In this document: positions 17,703 to 26,530 of the stretch, piece by piece
How the letters are laid out: every line of letters begins with the position of its first letter
How positions within the stretch are numbered: position 1 is the stretch's first letter
From: Caballeronia mineralivorans PML1(12)
GTDB taxonomy: Bacteria > Pseudomonadota > Gammaproteobacteria > Burkholderiales > Burkholderiaceae
Direction: 5' to 3'
Assembly: GCF_001028175.1 (NCBI RefSeq)
Contig: NZ_AEJF01000127.1
Span: 1 to 64,000, forward strand
DNA length: 64,000 bases
Position numbers and translations under genes: made by a program
The notes under the pieces: generated by a model
The model's database searches: none
The model's input: only the letters and a program-made list of their open reading frames with translations
What the model was told of the DNA's origin: nothing

Positions 17703-18833
17703 ATGACGTCGCTTTTCGCTCTTGTCAGCCGCACGCTCGGCGTCACCGCCGCGCAACGCGGCCGCGCGTTGTCCAGCTCCTCGCTGCAGCATGACGGCGA
17801 ACGTTTTCGCAACGTCAAGCCGCGTCCCACCGAAGGCCTGCGCAAGACGCTTGGCATTGTGTGGAACGTGTTGCTTAACAAGCCGGGCGGCACTGTGCCG
17901 GCAGACGCGTTGCCCGTCGATGCGCTGACGCGTGCGCAGCTCGATGCGGCGCCCGACCGCAGCCTCTACCGGCTCGGTCATTCGACGATGCTGCTGAAGC
18001 TGCGCGGCCAGTTCTGGCTGACCGATCCCGTGTTCGCCGAGCGCGCCTCTCCGTTCCGGCATCTCGGCCCGAAGCGCTTCCATGCGCCACCGGTCGCGCT
18101 CGCCGATTTGCCACCGCTGCGCGGCGTGATCCTGTCGCACGACCACTACGACCACCTGGACCGCGAAACCGTGCTCGCGCTTGCGGAGAGCACCGGCGTG
18201 TTTCTGACACCGCTCGGCGTCGGCGACCGGCTGATCGAATGGGGCATCGACGCTTCGAAGGTGCGGCAGTTCGACTGGTGGCAAGACACCGAGGTCGACG
18301 GCATACAGTTCACCGCTACGCCCGCGCAGCATTTTTCCGGCCGCAGCCTGTTCGACGGCAACAGTACGTTATGGGCGTCGTGGGTGATCGTCGACGATGA
18401 TCTGCGCGTGTTCTTCAGCGGCGACACCGGCTACTTCGATGGTTTCAGGACTATCGGCGAGCGCCTTGGGCCATTCGACGTCACGCTGGTCGAGACGGGC
18501 GCATACGACGCGCAGTGGCCGTACGTTCATATGCAGCCCGAAGAAACAGTGCAGGCGCACATCGATCTGCGCGGCCGTCGGCTCGTGCCGATTCACAACG
18601 GCACCTTCGACCTCGCCATGCACCGCTGGCAGGAGCCGTTCGAAAGGGTGATGGCACTGGCCCTCGCGCGCGGTGTCGCGCTGTCAACACCCCGCATGGG
18701 CGAGCGGCTGGATCTGAGCGCGCCACATCACGGCGAACGCTGGTGGCGCCACGTCGTCGAGACCGTCGCTGCGCCAAAGGCCGCATGGCGCCTGTGTGCC
18801 TCGCGCAATGCCGGAGACGCGAAGTCTTCGTGA
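17703..18833 (+). CDS. MBL-fold metallo-hydrolase (UlaG/NAPE-PLD-like)
   Basis: 376 aa soluble hydrolase of the metallo-beta-lactamase superfamily. Metal motifs: LILSHDHYDHLD in parts (HDHYDHLD, the HxHxDH signature), then TPAQHFSGRS, VFFSGDTGYF and a C-terminal VPIHNGTFDLAMH. The order of motifs and the GGxSLFDGN... loop resemble the UlaG/NAPE-phospholipase D group (L-ascorbate-6-P lactonase or phosphodiesterase-like). An N-terminal 90-residue extension precedes the fold. ATG 17703 is the first Met in the proper frame after the TetR operator region. It is controlled by the divergent TetR, by inference. Substrate unknown. Confidence 0.9.
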   Translation: MTSLFALVSRTLGVTAAQRGRALSSSSLQHDGERFRNVKPRPTEGLRKTLGIVWNVLLNKPGGTVPADALPVDALTRAQLDAAPDRSLYRLGHSTMLLKLRGQFWLTDPVFAERASPFRHLGPKRFHAPPVALADLPPLRGVILSHDHYDHLDRETVLALAESTGVFLTPLGVGDRLIEWGIDASKVRQFDWWQDTEVDGIQFTATPAQHFSGRSLFDGNSTLWASWVIVDDDLRVFFSGDTGYFDGFRTIGERLGPFDVTLVETGAYDAQWPYVHMQPEETVQAHIDLRGRRLVPIHNGTFDLAMHRWQEPFERVMALALARGVALSTPRMGERLDLSAPHHGERWWRHVVETVAAPKAAWRLCASRNAGDAKSS

Positions 18834-19010
18834 TCGCTTGTGAGCGCCGCCTGCCTGCCTGAGGCGACGCGCACCGCCGTTGTCAGTCTGTGACCCCCAG
18901 AGTGCATTGCGGACATGACCGTCGGTCCGGCGTCGCCCCCGGAAAATTGACGCGGCTTCTTTCGGAGCCGCCGGGTGAGCTTCGGGCGGCTGCGCCAGAC
19001 GGCAGGCCGA

Positions 19011-19209
19011 TCAACCCGCCCGGGGTTCGTCGTCCCCGGTACACAGCGCCGCGATGCGCACACGGTTGCGGCCTTCCCGCTTCGAACGGTAGAGCGCCTC
19101 GTCGGCGCGTTGCAGGATAGTGTCGAGCGTGTCGTCGGCGAGGCCGCCGACGGCGATGCCGATGCTCAGTGCCGGCTTCGTCGACAATCGGTTCCGTACC
19201 CGCTACGTA
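19011..19209 (-). pseudogene. GGDEF-domain C-terminal fragment (remnant diguanylate cyclase)
   Basis: Reading the minus strand, a frame ending at 19011 gives KPALSIGIAVGG, then LQRADEALYRSKREGRNRVRI and a stop. These are the last two conserved blocks of a GGDEF domain (the SIGIA strand and the ADxALYxAKxxGRNRV helix). An in-frame stop lies about 60 codons upstream and no GGDEF catalytic block is present, so only the 3' end of a diguanylate cyclase gene remains. It may be a relic of a deletion or rearrangement. Confidence 0.75.
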
Positions 19210-19973
19210 ATCCGCATACGTCCGCTGCGATTCTGTTTGCTGCCAGTGCATAACGCGCTGAGCGACTTGCCCGCCCCTTCCGTTTCCCGGTCAGGAAGTC
19301 CGCAAGGGGAACCTAGCCAAGTGTTTTTGTCTCCGTCGCTGTCCGTCCCGCATTCGGCGTAAGAGGTCCAGAGGGTCGAGCGCTTGAACCCGAGCTATCG
19401 TTTAACCCACTATTGAGCAAAGGCAAGTAATCACGATTTTGCATTGTCATTAATCTGCCTCACTAGATAATAAGTTGAAAAAAACATTCCTTAGACTAGA
19501 CTGGTCGATAACTTCTATCTGCGCTCATCTTCTAATGAGGCCATGTCCACTTTCCGATGCAGGACACCGAAATTTATCCCGATACAGACGCATTGGATGG
19601 CAAAAATAATGGACCTTATTATTTACAAAAATACGCTACTTCCAGTCGACCTCCACCGACATTGAGACGCAAGGTGTAGCGCTTTGTGCCGCACATGAAT
19701 CGAAGTCGTGCCGACGCCTATGTCTAAGGTGGTGCATATGTGCCTGAGGATCACGAAGTGAGTTATCCAAAGTTCAGCGAGCTTTAGCACGGCATCTGGC
19801 GCCTGCCTGCCCTTGGTCTCTCTTTGCTTATGAGATCAAGACCTCAGATGGGACCGTTAGCATGGCCTCGCTCTTCGCTCTTATCGGTTGCGTCCTTGTC
19901 AAAACGCATATGGCACGCCTACGGCCCGGTTGCTGACGGCGATCCAGGTCATGTCTCAGGAAAGGGGATCATT
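19210..19973. other. Long gene-free region upstream of HAF-repeat gene
   Basis: No plausible coding sequence. The right half (about 19420-19540) is distinctly AT-rich compared with the surrounding DNA, which suggests promoter or transfer-derived DNA. I see a TTGAAA and a TAGACT separated by about 16 bp near 19473-19500 that could be a promoter, but this is weak. The strand and target are uncertain. Confidence 0.4.
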
Positions 19974-21029
19974 ATGCAATCTGCATGCAAGCTAATTTGC
20001 CGTATGCACTCCGTTCACCGCGCCCTGATTGCTTTCACCCTGCTCACGGCCGCTGCACTCCAGCCCGCCGTAGCCGAAAGTTTTGACGTCAGGGATCTCG
20101 GCACGCTCCCTGGCAACACCAGCCAGGCTAGCGGGGTCAACGAGCGCGGCCAGGCGGTCGGTTTCTCGAACGTCGCGAACGGGGACCAGCACGCTACCCT
20201 GTATGAAGACGGGAAGGTGACCGATTTGGGCACGCTCCCCGGTGGCACCAATGCTACCGCCGACGCGATCAACGAGCGCGGCCAGGTGGTCGGCTGGTCG
20301 GCCGTTGGCGGGAACGAGCATGCCCTTCTGAACGAGCACGCTTTTCTGTTTGAACACGGCGTGATGACCGACCTGGGCACGCTCCCTAATGGCAACACCA
20401 GTGTCGCTAACGCCATCAACGATCGCGGCCAGGCGGTCGGTTGGTCGCTTAATGCACTCACGGATACCCAAGCCGTTCTGTTTGAAAAAGGAAAGGTGAT
20501 CGATCTGGGCACGCTACCCGGCGGGTACTTCAGCGCCGCTTATGGGATCAACGATCGCGGCCAGGTGGTCGGCTGGTCCACTAGTGCAACCTCGGGGGCC
20601 GACCACGCCTTTCTGTACGATCACGGCGTGATGACCGACCTGGGCACGCTCCCGGGCGGCAACAGCAGTGCCGCTTTCGCGCTCAACAATCGCGGCCAGG
20701 TGGTCGGCCAGGCGGCCACACCAAGCGGGTACGAGCACGCCTTCCTGTATGAGCACGGCGTAATGACCGACCTGGGCACGCTCCCCGGTGGCACCATCAG
20801 TATCGCTTCCGGGATCAACGATCGCGGCCAGGTGGTTGGCCAGTCGACCGATGCAAGCGGGAACTTTCGCGCGTTTCTGTATGAACACGGTGTGATGACC
20901 GACCTGGGCATGCTCCCCGGCGGCAACACCAGTACCGCTAGCGCAATCAACAATCGCGGCCAAATCGTGGGCTACTCCGGGACACCTTATTCCCCGTGGC
21001 ACGCCGCCATCTGGACGCGAGAAAGATGA
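19974..21029 (+). CDS. HAF-repeat exported protein
   Basis: 351 aa secreted protein with a signal peptide (to about ALQPAVAES) followed by seven tandem repeats of about 40-45 residues. Each begins DLGTLPGG and contains IN-RGQVVG and AFLYEHGVMT. This is the HAF (His-Ala-Phe type) repeat family, predicted to form a beta-propeller-like extracellular domain. Function is unknown; similar proteins occur as surface or exported proteins in Burkholderiales and actinobacteria. ATG at 19974 gives the signal peptide; an upstream in-frame ATG at 19824 would not. It stands alone. Confidence 0.85.
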   Translation: MQSACKLICRMHSVHRALIAFTLLTAAALQPAVAESFDVRDLGTLPGNTSQASGVNERGQAVGFSNVANGDQHATLYEDGKVTDLGTLPGGTNATADAINERGQVVGWSAVGGNEHALLNEHAFLFEHGVMTDLGTLPNGNTSVANAINDRGQAVGWSLNALTDTQAVLFEKGKVIDLGTLPGGYFSAAYGINDRGQVVGWSTSATSGADHAFLYDHGVMTDLGTLPGGNSSAAFALNNRGQVVGQAATPSGYEHAFLYEHGVMTDLGTLPGGTISIASGINDRGQVVGQSTDASGNFRAFLYEHGVMTDLGMLPGGNTSTASAINNRGQIVGYSGTPYSPWHAAIWTRER

Positions 21030-21367
21030 TTGCTGATTACGACCCCTGATGCCCGACGTTACCAGCTAGATTGGCGACAATCCGCGCCCACTCGCCCAAT
21101 TACAGTGAGGGGAAATCGCTGTCCAGTTGGTGTTGATAATGGCGGGCGGACTATTGGCGTTGCGTACGGAAGCACGTCTCCTTGATATTGCAAACTGAAG
21201 CCGAATAATACAAGAACGCTAAAGAACTCTAAAGAACTTATCTCCCACAGCCGATATTCAATTATCAGGCCGATGGCGACACCGCAACTCGCGCGGCCTG
21301 AAAGTTCGGATGCTCTGTGCAGCACTGCCGGTCATCAATTTCTTAACAATAAATCCGGAACTACAAA
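21030..21367. other. Intergenic region without recognisable gene
   Basis: No plausible coding sequence on either strand, apart from small shadow frames. It likely holds the promoter of the downstream lipoprotein gene. Confidence 0.4.
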
Positions 21368-21847
21368 ATGCGTTTTATCTCTCTTTCAGCGATCTGCGTC
21401 CTCCTCCTTGCCGCGTGTGCGGGAGCGCCAACCATGAATCCTCTACCCGCCGACCGGGGGCACGATGTAAGCGTCGCACTTACTGGCGGTGTGAGCGAAT
21501 TGCAGATTGATACGGGATCGTTCGACATTTCTTCTGAAGCTAAAGCGGACCTTCTCGGGGCCTTCCACGCCGAGATGACGAAGATCGGTATTCCGGTTAC
21601 GGCGTCGGGTGTTCCGGTCGCACTTCACGTAAGCGAATTCAAGACACGCTCCGTTGCGGCACGGATACTCCTTGGCGCGCTCGCCGGCAGCGACCACATC
21701 AAGGGGACGGTCACGGTCGCCGGAACCGATTTCGAGGTGGCCGACACAGGCGTCACGGTAGTAAGTGGCCTAGGTGTAGTCGCGAGGAACGTGGGCATGC
21801 AGACGGCAGATGGGATTGGTCATCTGGCCGGCGTTGCCGTCAAGTAA
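21368..21847 (+). CDS. Putative lipoprotein, unknown function (DUF4410-like)
   Basis: 159 aa protein with a short N-terminal signal ending LLLAACAGAPT (Cys17 lipid anchor). The mature part is small, rich in beta strands (VSVALTGGVSELQIDTGSFDI), has an acidic-amphipathic helix, and ends VGMQTADGIGHLAGVAVK. The pattern resembles small DUF4410-type lipoproteins. Inner- versus outer-membrane sorting is not decidable here (mature residue after Cys is Ala). It is encoded just before a CPBP protease gene on the same strand (213-bp gap). Confidence 0.7.
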   Translation: MRFISLSAICVLLLAACAGAPTMNPLPADRGHDVSVALTGGVSELQIDTGSFDISSEAKADLLGAFHAEMTKIGIPVTASGVPVALHVSEFKTRSVAARILLGALAGSDHIKGTVTVAGTDFEVADTGVTVVSGLGVVARNVGMQTADGIGHLAGVAVK

Positions 21848-22060
21848 CAAGCGCGGCATGGTCCGGGGCGGTCAGCACTTCTGACGGCGCGGTCCGTGCC
21901 ACAAGCGCCATTGCTTGCGGCGCGGACAACGAAACTGTGTGCCAGAGGGGTAAGCATTCGTATGGACATGTGCCGTCCGAGTGCTCCCGCAACCCAAAGC
22001 GCATACGTCAACCGCGCAAAAGGTCCGCCACCTCATTGGCTCAGTCTGCCCTCTGCTTCC

Positions 22061-23881
22061 ATGCTCGCCAGAACCCTTACATCTTGCCTCCTTGTCGTAG
22101 GCAGCGCACTACTGACGGGTCATGCCGTTGCGTCCGACGTGGCCCGCCTGTCGCCCGACAAAATCCGCACGCCGGAGCAAGCCGCCGAATTCGTTGTTGG
22201 CCAGGAGAAGAACAGCTACCAGCAGGTGCTCGACCTTTATCGTCAGGCTCAGCGCGAAAATCCCGGCGACATATCGCTTCTTCTCGCGCAATGCAAATTC
22301 ATCGAGCGCTTCACGTGGTCGGATGATCTGAGCTGGGGCGACGTCGCCGGGAAGGACTTGGAAGCTTGTCGCACCGCGCTCGACAAGGAGTTTGCAACCG
22401 ATCCCGAGGCGGCACTTTATCTGCTCGAACATCGGTTCGGTGCAGATGCGGTCGCGTATGGCGAGCCGCTTGTCGCCAACTCGACGGGCTGGAGCACGGC
22501 GCAGCGCGCGCGTCTTCATGCCGCGTTGTCACGCGGTTACGCGACCATGAAAAGCGATACCCGTGCCGGGCAGGAGGCGGTTCTCGCGGTGCAGCTCGAT
22601 CCGGCCAATGACCGCCTGATCGACGCGGTGCGCTACCTGGCGAGGACCGGTCGCGCACGCGATGCCAACAAGCTGCTGGCGGCGGCGCCCGTCGCCAGGA
22701 CGCCATGGCAGGAAGCCGTACGCATCAATACGGCTGTCGAAGTGCTGCCTGGCACGGAAGCGAGCGACGAGTTACATCGCGCCCAACGCGCCGGACTCAA
22801 GATCGACGCTTATACGATGGCGCGTGTATTACAGCGTGCCGGCGATTCGACAGCCGCGGAAGCGGTTCTGACTGCTGACGCCGCGTCGCATAAATTCGAG
22901 TCGCCGCAGAACCAGCAGCTTCGCCTTGACGTTGCATTCGATGTGGGCGACGCGAAGATAGCTGCCGACATTGTCCGCGACCAGTACCAGAAGACCGGCA
23001 AGGCCGCGCCGCTCGCGTACGCGTACGCGCATCTGCTCGACCTCGATCCGGCTATCGCCGCCCGCGCCGATTTGCTACCACTCGCGGCCGGCCTGCTCGG
23101 CATGCTCGCGCTCTATCTTGCATCGCCAGGCCTGTTGCTGTTCCCGGTGCATTACCGCGGTACGGTCCGGCAACGTTCCGGAAAAGCGTCCGCGCCGCTC
23201 TTCGCGCGGATAGGTTTGCGGCACGCATGGTGGGGGCTGGGCGTCTTTTCCATGGCGCTCTATCTCGTCACGATCTTCCGCATGGGCACGGCGGCGCTGT
23301 CGCCGACTGGCAGCGGCGTAGTGCGCATCGATGCCTCAAATCGCATTGCGATTTCGCATTTGTGGACGCTGTTTTTCAGCGCGCTCGGGTTGGCGGCAGT
23401 CGGTCGGCTGATCGGATGGCGCGAATGGATCGGCAGTGGACGATGGAAGTTGACGTGGATGTTGGTACCCGTCGCCGCATACGGCATTTCTCAGCTCCCC
23501 CACTTGCTGGCTCGGCACAACGTGCCGCACGGCTTCGCTCCGAACTCGTGGACGGTGAACCTGGCGCACGGTGCAGTCGCGCTCGGCGGCATTCCGCTCG
23601 CGCTGCTGGTGTTATCTGTGTTTGTGCCTGTAATCGAAGAACTGGTGTTCCGTGGTTGCCTGTTAGGCGGATTGTCCCGTCATATCAGCTTCGGTTGGGC
23701 CAACGTGCTGCAGGCTGCGGTATTCGCGGGTATGCACGAAGACATGCGCCATTTTATCTATCTGTTCGTGATGGGCCTGATTGCCGGTTGGCTGACCAAG
23801 AAGACGAAGGGGCTGTCGATGCCGATCCTGTTGCACGCGATCAATAACGCGATCTTCGTCTACGCCGTGGCCGCAGCGTAA
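22061..23881 (+). CDS. CPBP-family intramembrane metalloprotease with long N-terminal domain
   Basis: 606 aa. The first about 340 residues form an exported-looking N-terminus (signal-like hydrophobic segment, then helical TPR-like repeats such as EFVVGQEKNSYQQVLDLYRQAQREN). The rest is polytopic with six or more hydrophobic helices. The CPBP/Rce1 motifs are present: EELVFR at residues 526-531, FAGMHED later and LLHAINNAIF at the end (metal-ligand histidines). These proteins are putative prenyl endopeptidases or Abi-like proteases. I chose ATG 22061 because it starts the hydrophobic signal; ATG 21962 is an alternative. The N-terminal domain is unusually long for the family. Confidence 0.85.
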   Translation: MLARTLTSCLLVVGSALLTGHAVASDVARLSPDKIRTPEQAAEFVVGQEKNSYQQVLDLYRQAQRENPGDISLLLAQCKFIERFTWSDDLSWGDVAGKDLEACRTALDKEFATDPEAALYLLEHRFGADAVAYGEPLVANSTGWSTAQRARLHAALSRGYATMKSDTRAGQEAVLAVQLDPANDRLIDAVRYLARTGRARDANKLLAAAPVARTPWQEAVRINTAVEVLPGTEASDELHRAQRAGLKIDAYTMARVLQRAGDSTAAEAVLTADAASHKFESPQNQQLRLDVAFDVGDAKIAADIVRDQYQKTGKAAPLAYAYAHLLDLDPAIAARADLLPLAAGLLGMLALYLASPGLLLFPVHYRGTVRQRSGKASAPLFARIGLRHAWWGLGVFSMALYLVTIFRMGTAALSPTGSGVVRIDASNRIAISHLWTLFFSALGLAAVGRLIGWREWIGSGRWKLTWMLVPVAAYGISQLPHLLARHNVPHGFAPNSWTVNLAHGAVALGGIPLALLVLSVFVPVIEELVFRGCLLGGLSRHISFGWANVLQAAVFAGMHEDMRHFIYLFVMGLIAGWLTKKTKGLSMPILLHAINNAIFVYAVAAA

Positions 23882-24188
23882 CCGGTTAGGACGGGCGCCG
23901 GGTGGCTGGGTGGCTTGGGCGTCGTACATGTCAACATGCCATTGCGCGCGATGGGTGAAACGATAGATGGAATCGAGCGGTTTTGAAAGGACAGCGTACT
24001 AGATGCACGACGGTTTGAGGGAGACTGGGATGCAGCCACTTTCGGTTATTCGACGTCGCCGCTTAAATTGTGGACAATTGCTTTAGGCGGTTCGAAGCAG
24101 AACGCGCTGCGGCAACTATCGACCTGCGGGCATGCTTTACGCTGAGACGCCAACGATAAGAGACTTTTAGTTCACGGAAAGCATCCAT
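23882..24188. other. Intergenic region with a degenerate repeat
   Basis: No gene. Its middle (about 24043-24123) resembles, weakly, a repeat also present near 31977 and 32638: a TTCGAC-containing block, then GGACAATTG, and a GAACGC block ending in ATCGACC. Confidence 0.4.
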
Positions 24189-24728
24189 ATGCTTATTCAG
24201 CAGCAACTGGAACGGCCGCTACTACCCAAAGTACCGCCGTTTGTGACGTTTTGGCGTGCGCTACTTGGATACATTGCGGCCATGAGTTGTGCCGCGGCTG
24301 CGTTCTTTCCCTGGCTGGATATCACTCACGCCGTCCGTGGTGAAAACATGACGTTTCTCCGGCCAGCGTTACTGTCGGTCGAAGGCGCTCGTCACTTTTG
24401 GACTCTTGAACTCGGAGCCGTTCTCGCAGCACTGGTATTCGCGTCGGTGTGGACTCTTCCAATGTACGTAGCTGGGATGGCGCTGGCTCGGCTCTTTGGT
24501 GTGCGGCGATGGATCTATTTCGTCGCGCTCGGAATTGTTTTGGTTGTCGCCTTCCCGTACGTCGTATCCGCGCCGCGTATGCCGTTCGCCTTACTTGGGA
24601 TCAAAAACATCGATATGTGGTTTGCGGTTTTCAATATGCCGATCGGGGTAATTGCCGGTGTTGTTTGCTGGCTGGTTCTTCGAGCGACCTATCCCAAGAC
24701 ATCGAGGCAGCCCAACGTTCATGGGTAG
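24189..24728 (+). CDS. Multi-pass membrane protein of unknown function
   Basis: 179 aa with four hydrophobic helices (about residues 27-47, 72-98, 103-128 and 145-168). No catalytic motif or signal peptide is visible. It probably lies in the inner membrane. Codon choice and the absence of internal stops support a real gene; I do not recognise the family. Neighbours give no clue. Confidence 0.7.
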   Translation: MLIQQQLERPLLPKVPPFVTFWRALLGYIAAMSCAAAAFFPWLDITHAVRGENMTFLRPALLSVEGARHFWTLELGAVLAALVFASVWTLPMYVAGMALARLFGVRRWIYFVALGIVLVVAFPYVVSAPRMPFALLGIKNIDMWFAVFNMPIGVIAGVVCWLVLRATYPKTSRQPNVHG

Positions 24729-24975
24729 TCGACTCGGCCTGCTACGTCGCCGGTCTGGCAGCGATGTGTCTTCATCGCTTCCCCACAACTCAATCGGTGA
24801 CACAATTCCCGCCTAACTCGGAAGCAGGATGTCTGTTCTCGGGAGAGCCAGCTGCCCGCTCCGTGTCGACGTCGGAAGTATGGAATGAGACCGGACTTTG
24901 CCAGAAGCGGCTGCTAAGGCCCACCTGCTAAACTCAGCCCGCTTCCCGACCTGAGTATCTTTGAATAAGCCAATT

Positions 24976-25338
24976 ATGAAGATTTGTGCAAAGGGCGGCC
25001 TTGTCTATTCCACCGATGGCGGGCGGATGTGTCCCGAATGCAGGCAGGTGCTCACGGAATGCGTCTGCGAGACGGTCACCAAGACACTACCGGTAGGTGA
25101 TGGCGTGGTGCGAGTGACTCGCGAGACAAAGGGGCGGGGCGGGAAAAGCGTGACGATCGTTAAAGGGCTGGTGCTCGATCCTCTTGCCTTGGCCTTGCTA
25201 AGCAAGCGGTTGCGCATGGCCTGCGGTTCTGGTGGAACGGTCAAGGATGGAGCGATTGAAGTCCAGGGTGACCATTGCGAGCGGGTCATCGAAGCGCTCA
25301 AAAAGTACGGGCATAGTGCGAAGCGGGCCGGGGGCTAA
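24976..25338 (+). CDS. yciH: YciH/SUI1-type translation factor
   Basis: 120 aa protein of the SUI1/eIF1-related YciH family, which discriminates start codons. The N-terminal CPECRQVLTECVC is a small Cys cluster. The SUI1 domain follows with GDGVVRVTRETKGRGGKSVTIVKGL, LSKRLRMACGSGGTVKDG and AIEVQGDHCERVIEALKKYGH, closely matching E. coli YciH. ATG 24976 (MKICAKGG) is preferred; TTG 24961 is a longer alternative. Monocistronic. Confidence 0.93.
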   Translation: MKICAKGGLVYSTDGGRMCPECRQVLTECVCETVTKTLPVGDGVVRVTRETKGRGGKSVTIVKGLVLDPLALALLSKRLRMACGSGGTVKDGAIEVQGDHCERVIEALKKYGHSAKRAGG

Positions 25339-25473
25339 TTGCTTCAATGAGCGGCGGCGCTTGAGTACAACGGACCGCGTGCGGCCAGTATGAGACATTC
25401 GACGGCTACGACCAGATTGACAACAATCGTCGGCATATGGATGCGGCCGAACGTTAGCTCAATCCATCAGCCA

Positions 25474-26403
25474 CTATTGCTGCGTGAGCATCAGGTTCAG
25501 GTTCTGAACCGCAGCGCCGGATGCGCCTTTGCCGAGATTATCGAAAACTGCAGATAGCAGCACGTGCCCGTGCGCCGTGTTGGGAAATACGCTCAAGCGC
25601 ATGTCGTTCGTACCGTTCAGCATTTGCGGATCCAGGTGCTTTAAGGCGCACGATTCCAGCAGCGGCAAGACATGCACGTGGGTCGCCTCGGCATAGTGCC
25701 GCGCGAGGCATTCGTGCAACGCGGCACCATCCACGTCGGGCGCCAGCAGCCGCAACTCCAAGGGCACCGTCAGCACGATGCCCTGGCGGAACGCACCATA
25801 CGCAGGGACAAAGATCGGACGCTGCGCGAGCCCGGCGTGCCGCTGGATCTCCGGGGTGTGCTTATGCGCGAGTTCCAAACCATAGACCTGGTAAGAAGGC
25901 GCGTTGACGGCGCCCCGCCCCTCGTGCTCCTCCACGCCGGCACGTCCACGTCCCGAGTAGCCGGACACAGCGTGAATGCTGACCGGATAGCTGTCTGGTA
26001 TGAGCCCGGCCTGTAGCAGGGGACGCAGCAGGCCAATCGCACCGGTCGGATAGCAACCAGGATTGGTGACCCGACGTGCGTTCGCGATGCGTTCCGCCTG
26101 TCCCGCAGCCATCTCCGGAAAACCGTATGTCCAGTCCGGCTGCGTGCGGTGGGCGGAACTCGCGTCGATTACCCTGACAGCGGGATTGGCGATCGTATCC
26201 ATCGCCTCGCGCGCGGCGTCGTCGGGTAGGCAGAGGATGGCGATGTCGCAGGCGTTAATGGCTTCGGCGCGACGCTTCGGATCCTTGCGTTCCGCAGCGG
26301 GAAGCGTAAATAGCTTCAGGTCGCTTCGATCGCGAAGCCGTTCGTGGATCTGCAACCCGGTGGTGCCTTGGTCGCCGTCGATGAAAACGAGGGGAGGGAT
26401 CAT
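25474..26403 (-). CDS. argC: N-acetyl-gamma-glutamyl-phosphate reductase (ArgC)
   Basis: Third enzyme of arginine biosynthesis: NADPH-dependent reduction of N-acetylglutamyl phosphate to the semialdehyde. 309 aa, the short ArgC type found in proteobacteria. Motifs: [13 protein letters not shown] at the N-terminus (NADP loop), [13 protein letters not shown] with the catalytic Cys, and [13 protein letters not shown] plus [10 protein letters not shown]. It is divergent from a LysR regulator at 26531 with a short intergenic region carrying a palindrome. This LysR-argC arrangement is uncommon for arginine regulation in betaproteobacteria. Confidence 0.95.
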   Translation of the reverse strand: MIPPLVFIDGDQGTTGLQIHERLRDRSDLKLFTLPAAERKDPKRRAEAINACDIAILCLPDDAAREAMDTIANPAVRVIDASSAHRTQPDWTYGFPEMAAGQAERIANARRVTNPGCYPTGAIGLLRPLLQAGLIPDSYPVSIHAVSGYSGRGRAGVEEHEGRGAVNAPSYQVYGLELAHKHTPEIQRHAGLAQRPIFVPAYGAFRQGIVLTVPLELRLLAPDVDGAALHECLARHYAEATHVHVLPLLESCALKHLDPQMLNGTNDMRLSVFPNTAHGHVLLSAVFDNLGKGASGAAVQNLNLMLTQQ

Positions 26404-26501
26404 GCGCGGAATACTCCGGTGACTGGGTCATAACAAGTAGAGCGAGCCCCTATCTTCTGCGTACAGCTAGAATAGCGAAAGTTGAATTTCATAACGCTAA
26501 C

Positions 26502-26518
26502 ATTCAGCTTTTCTGAAT
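26502..26518. promoter_or_regulatory. LysR-type operator candidate between argC and lysR
   Basis: ATTCAG (26502-26507) and CTGAAT (26513-26518) form a perfect inverted repeat with a 5-nt spacer, a size typical of LysR-type binding sites. It ends 12 bp before the start of the LysR gene, so autoregulation and/or control of divergent argC is plausible. Inference only. Confidence 0.5.
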
Positions 26519-26530
26519 CTGGACCCTGAC

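Noticed and set aside
21896-22060. Earlier start for the CPBP protease
   Set aside because: Sequence before 22061 lacks a signal pattern and a convincing ribosome site; the ATG at 22061 begins a hydrophobic signal.
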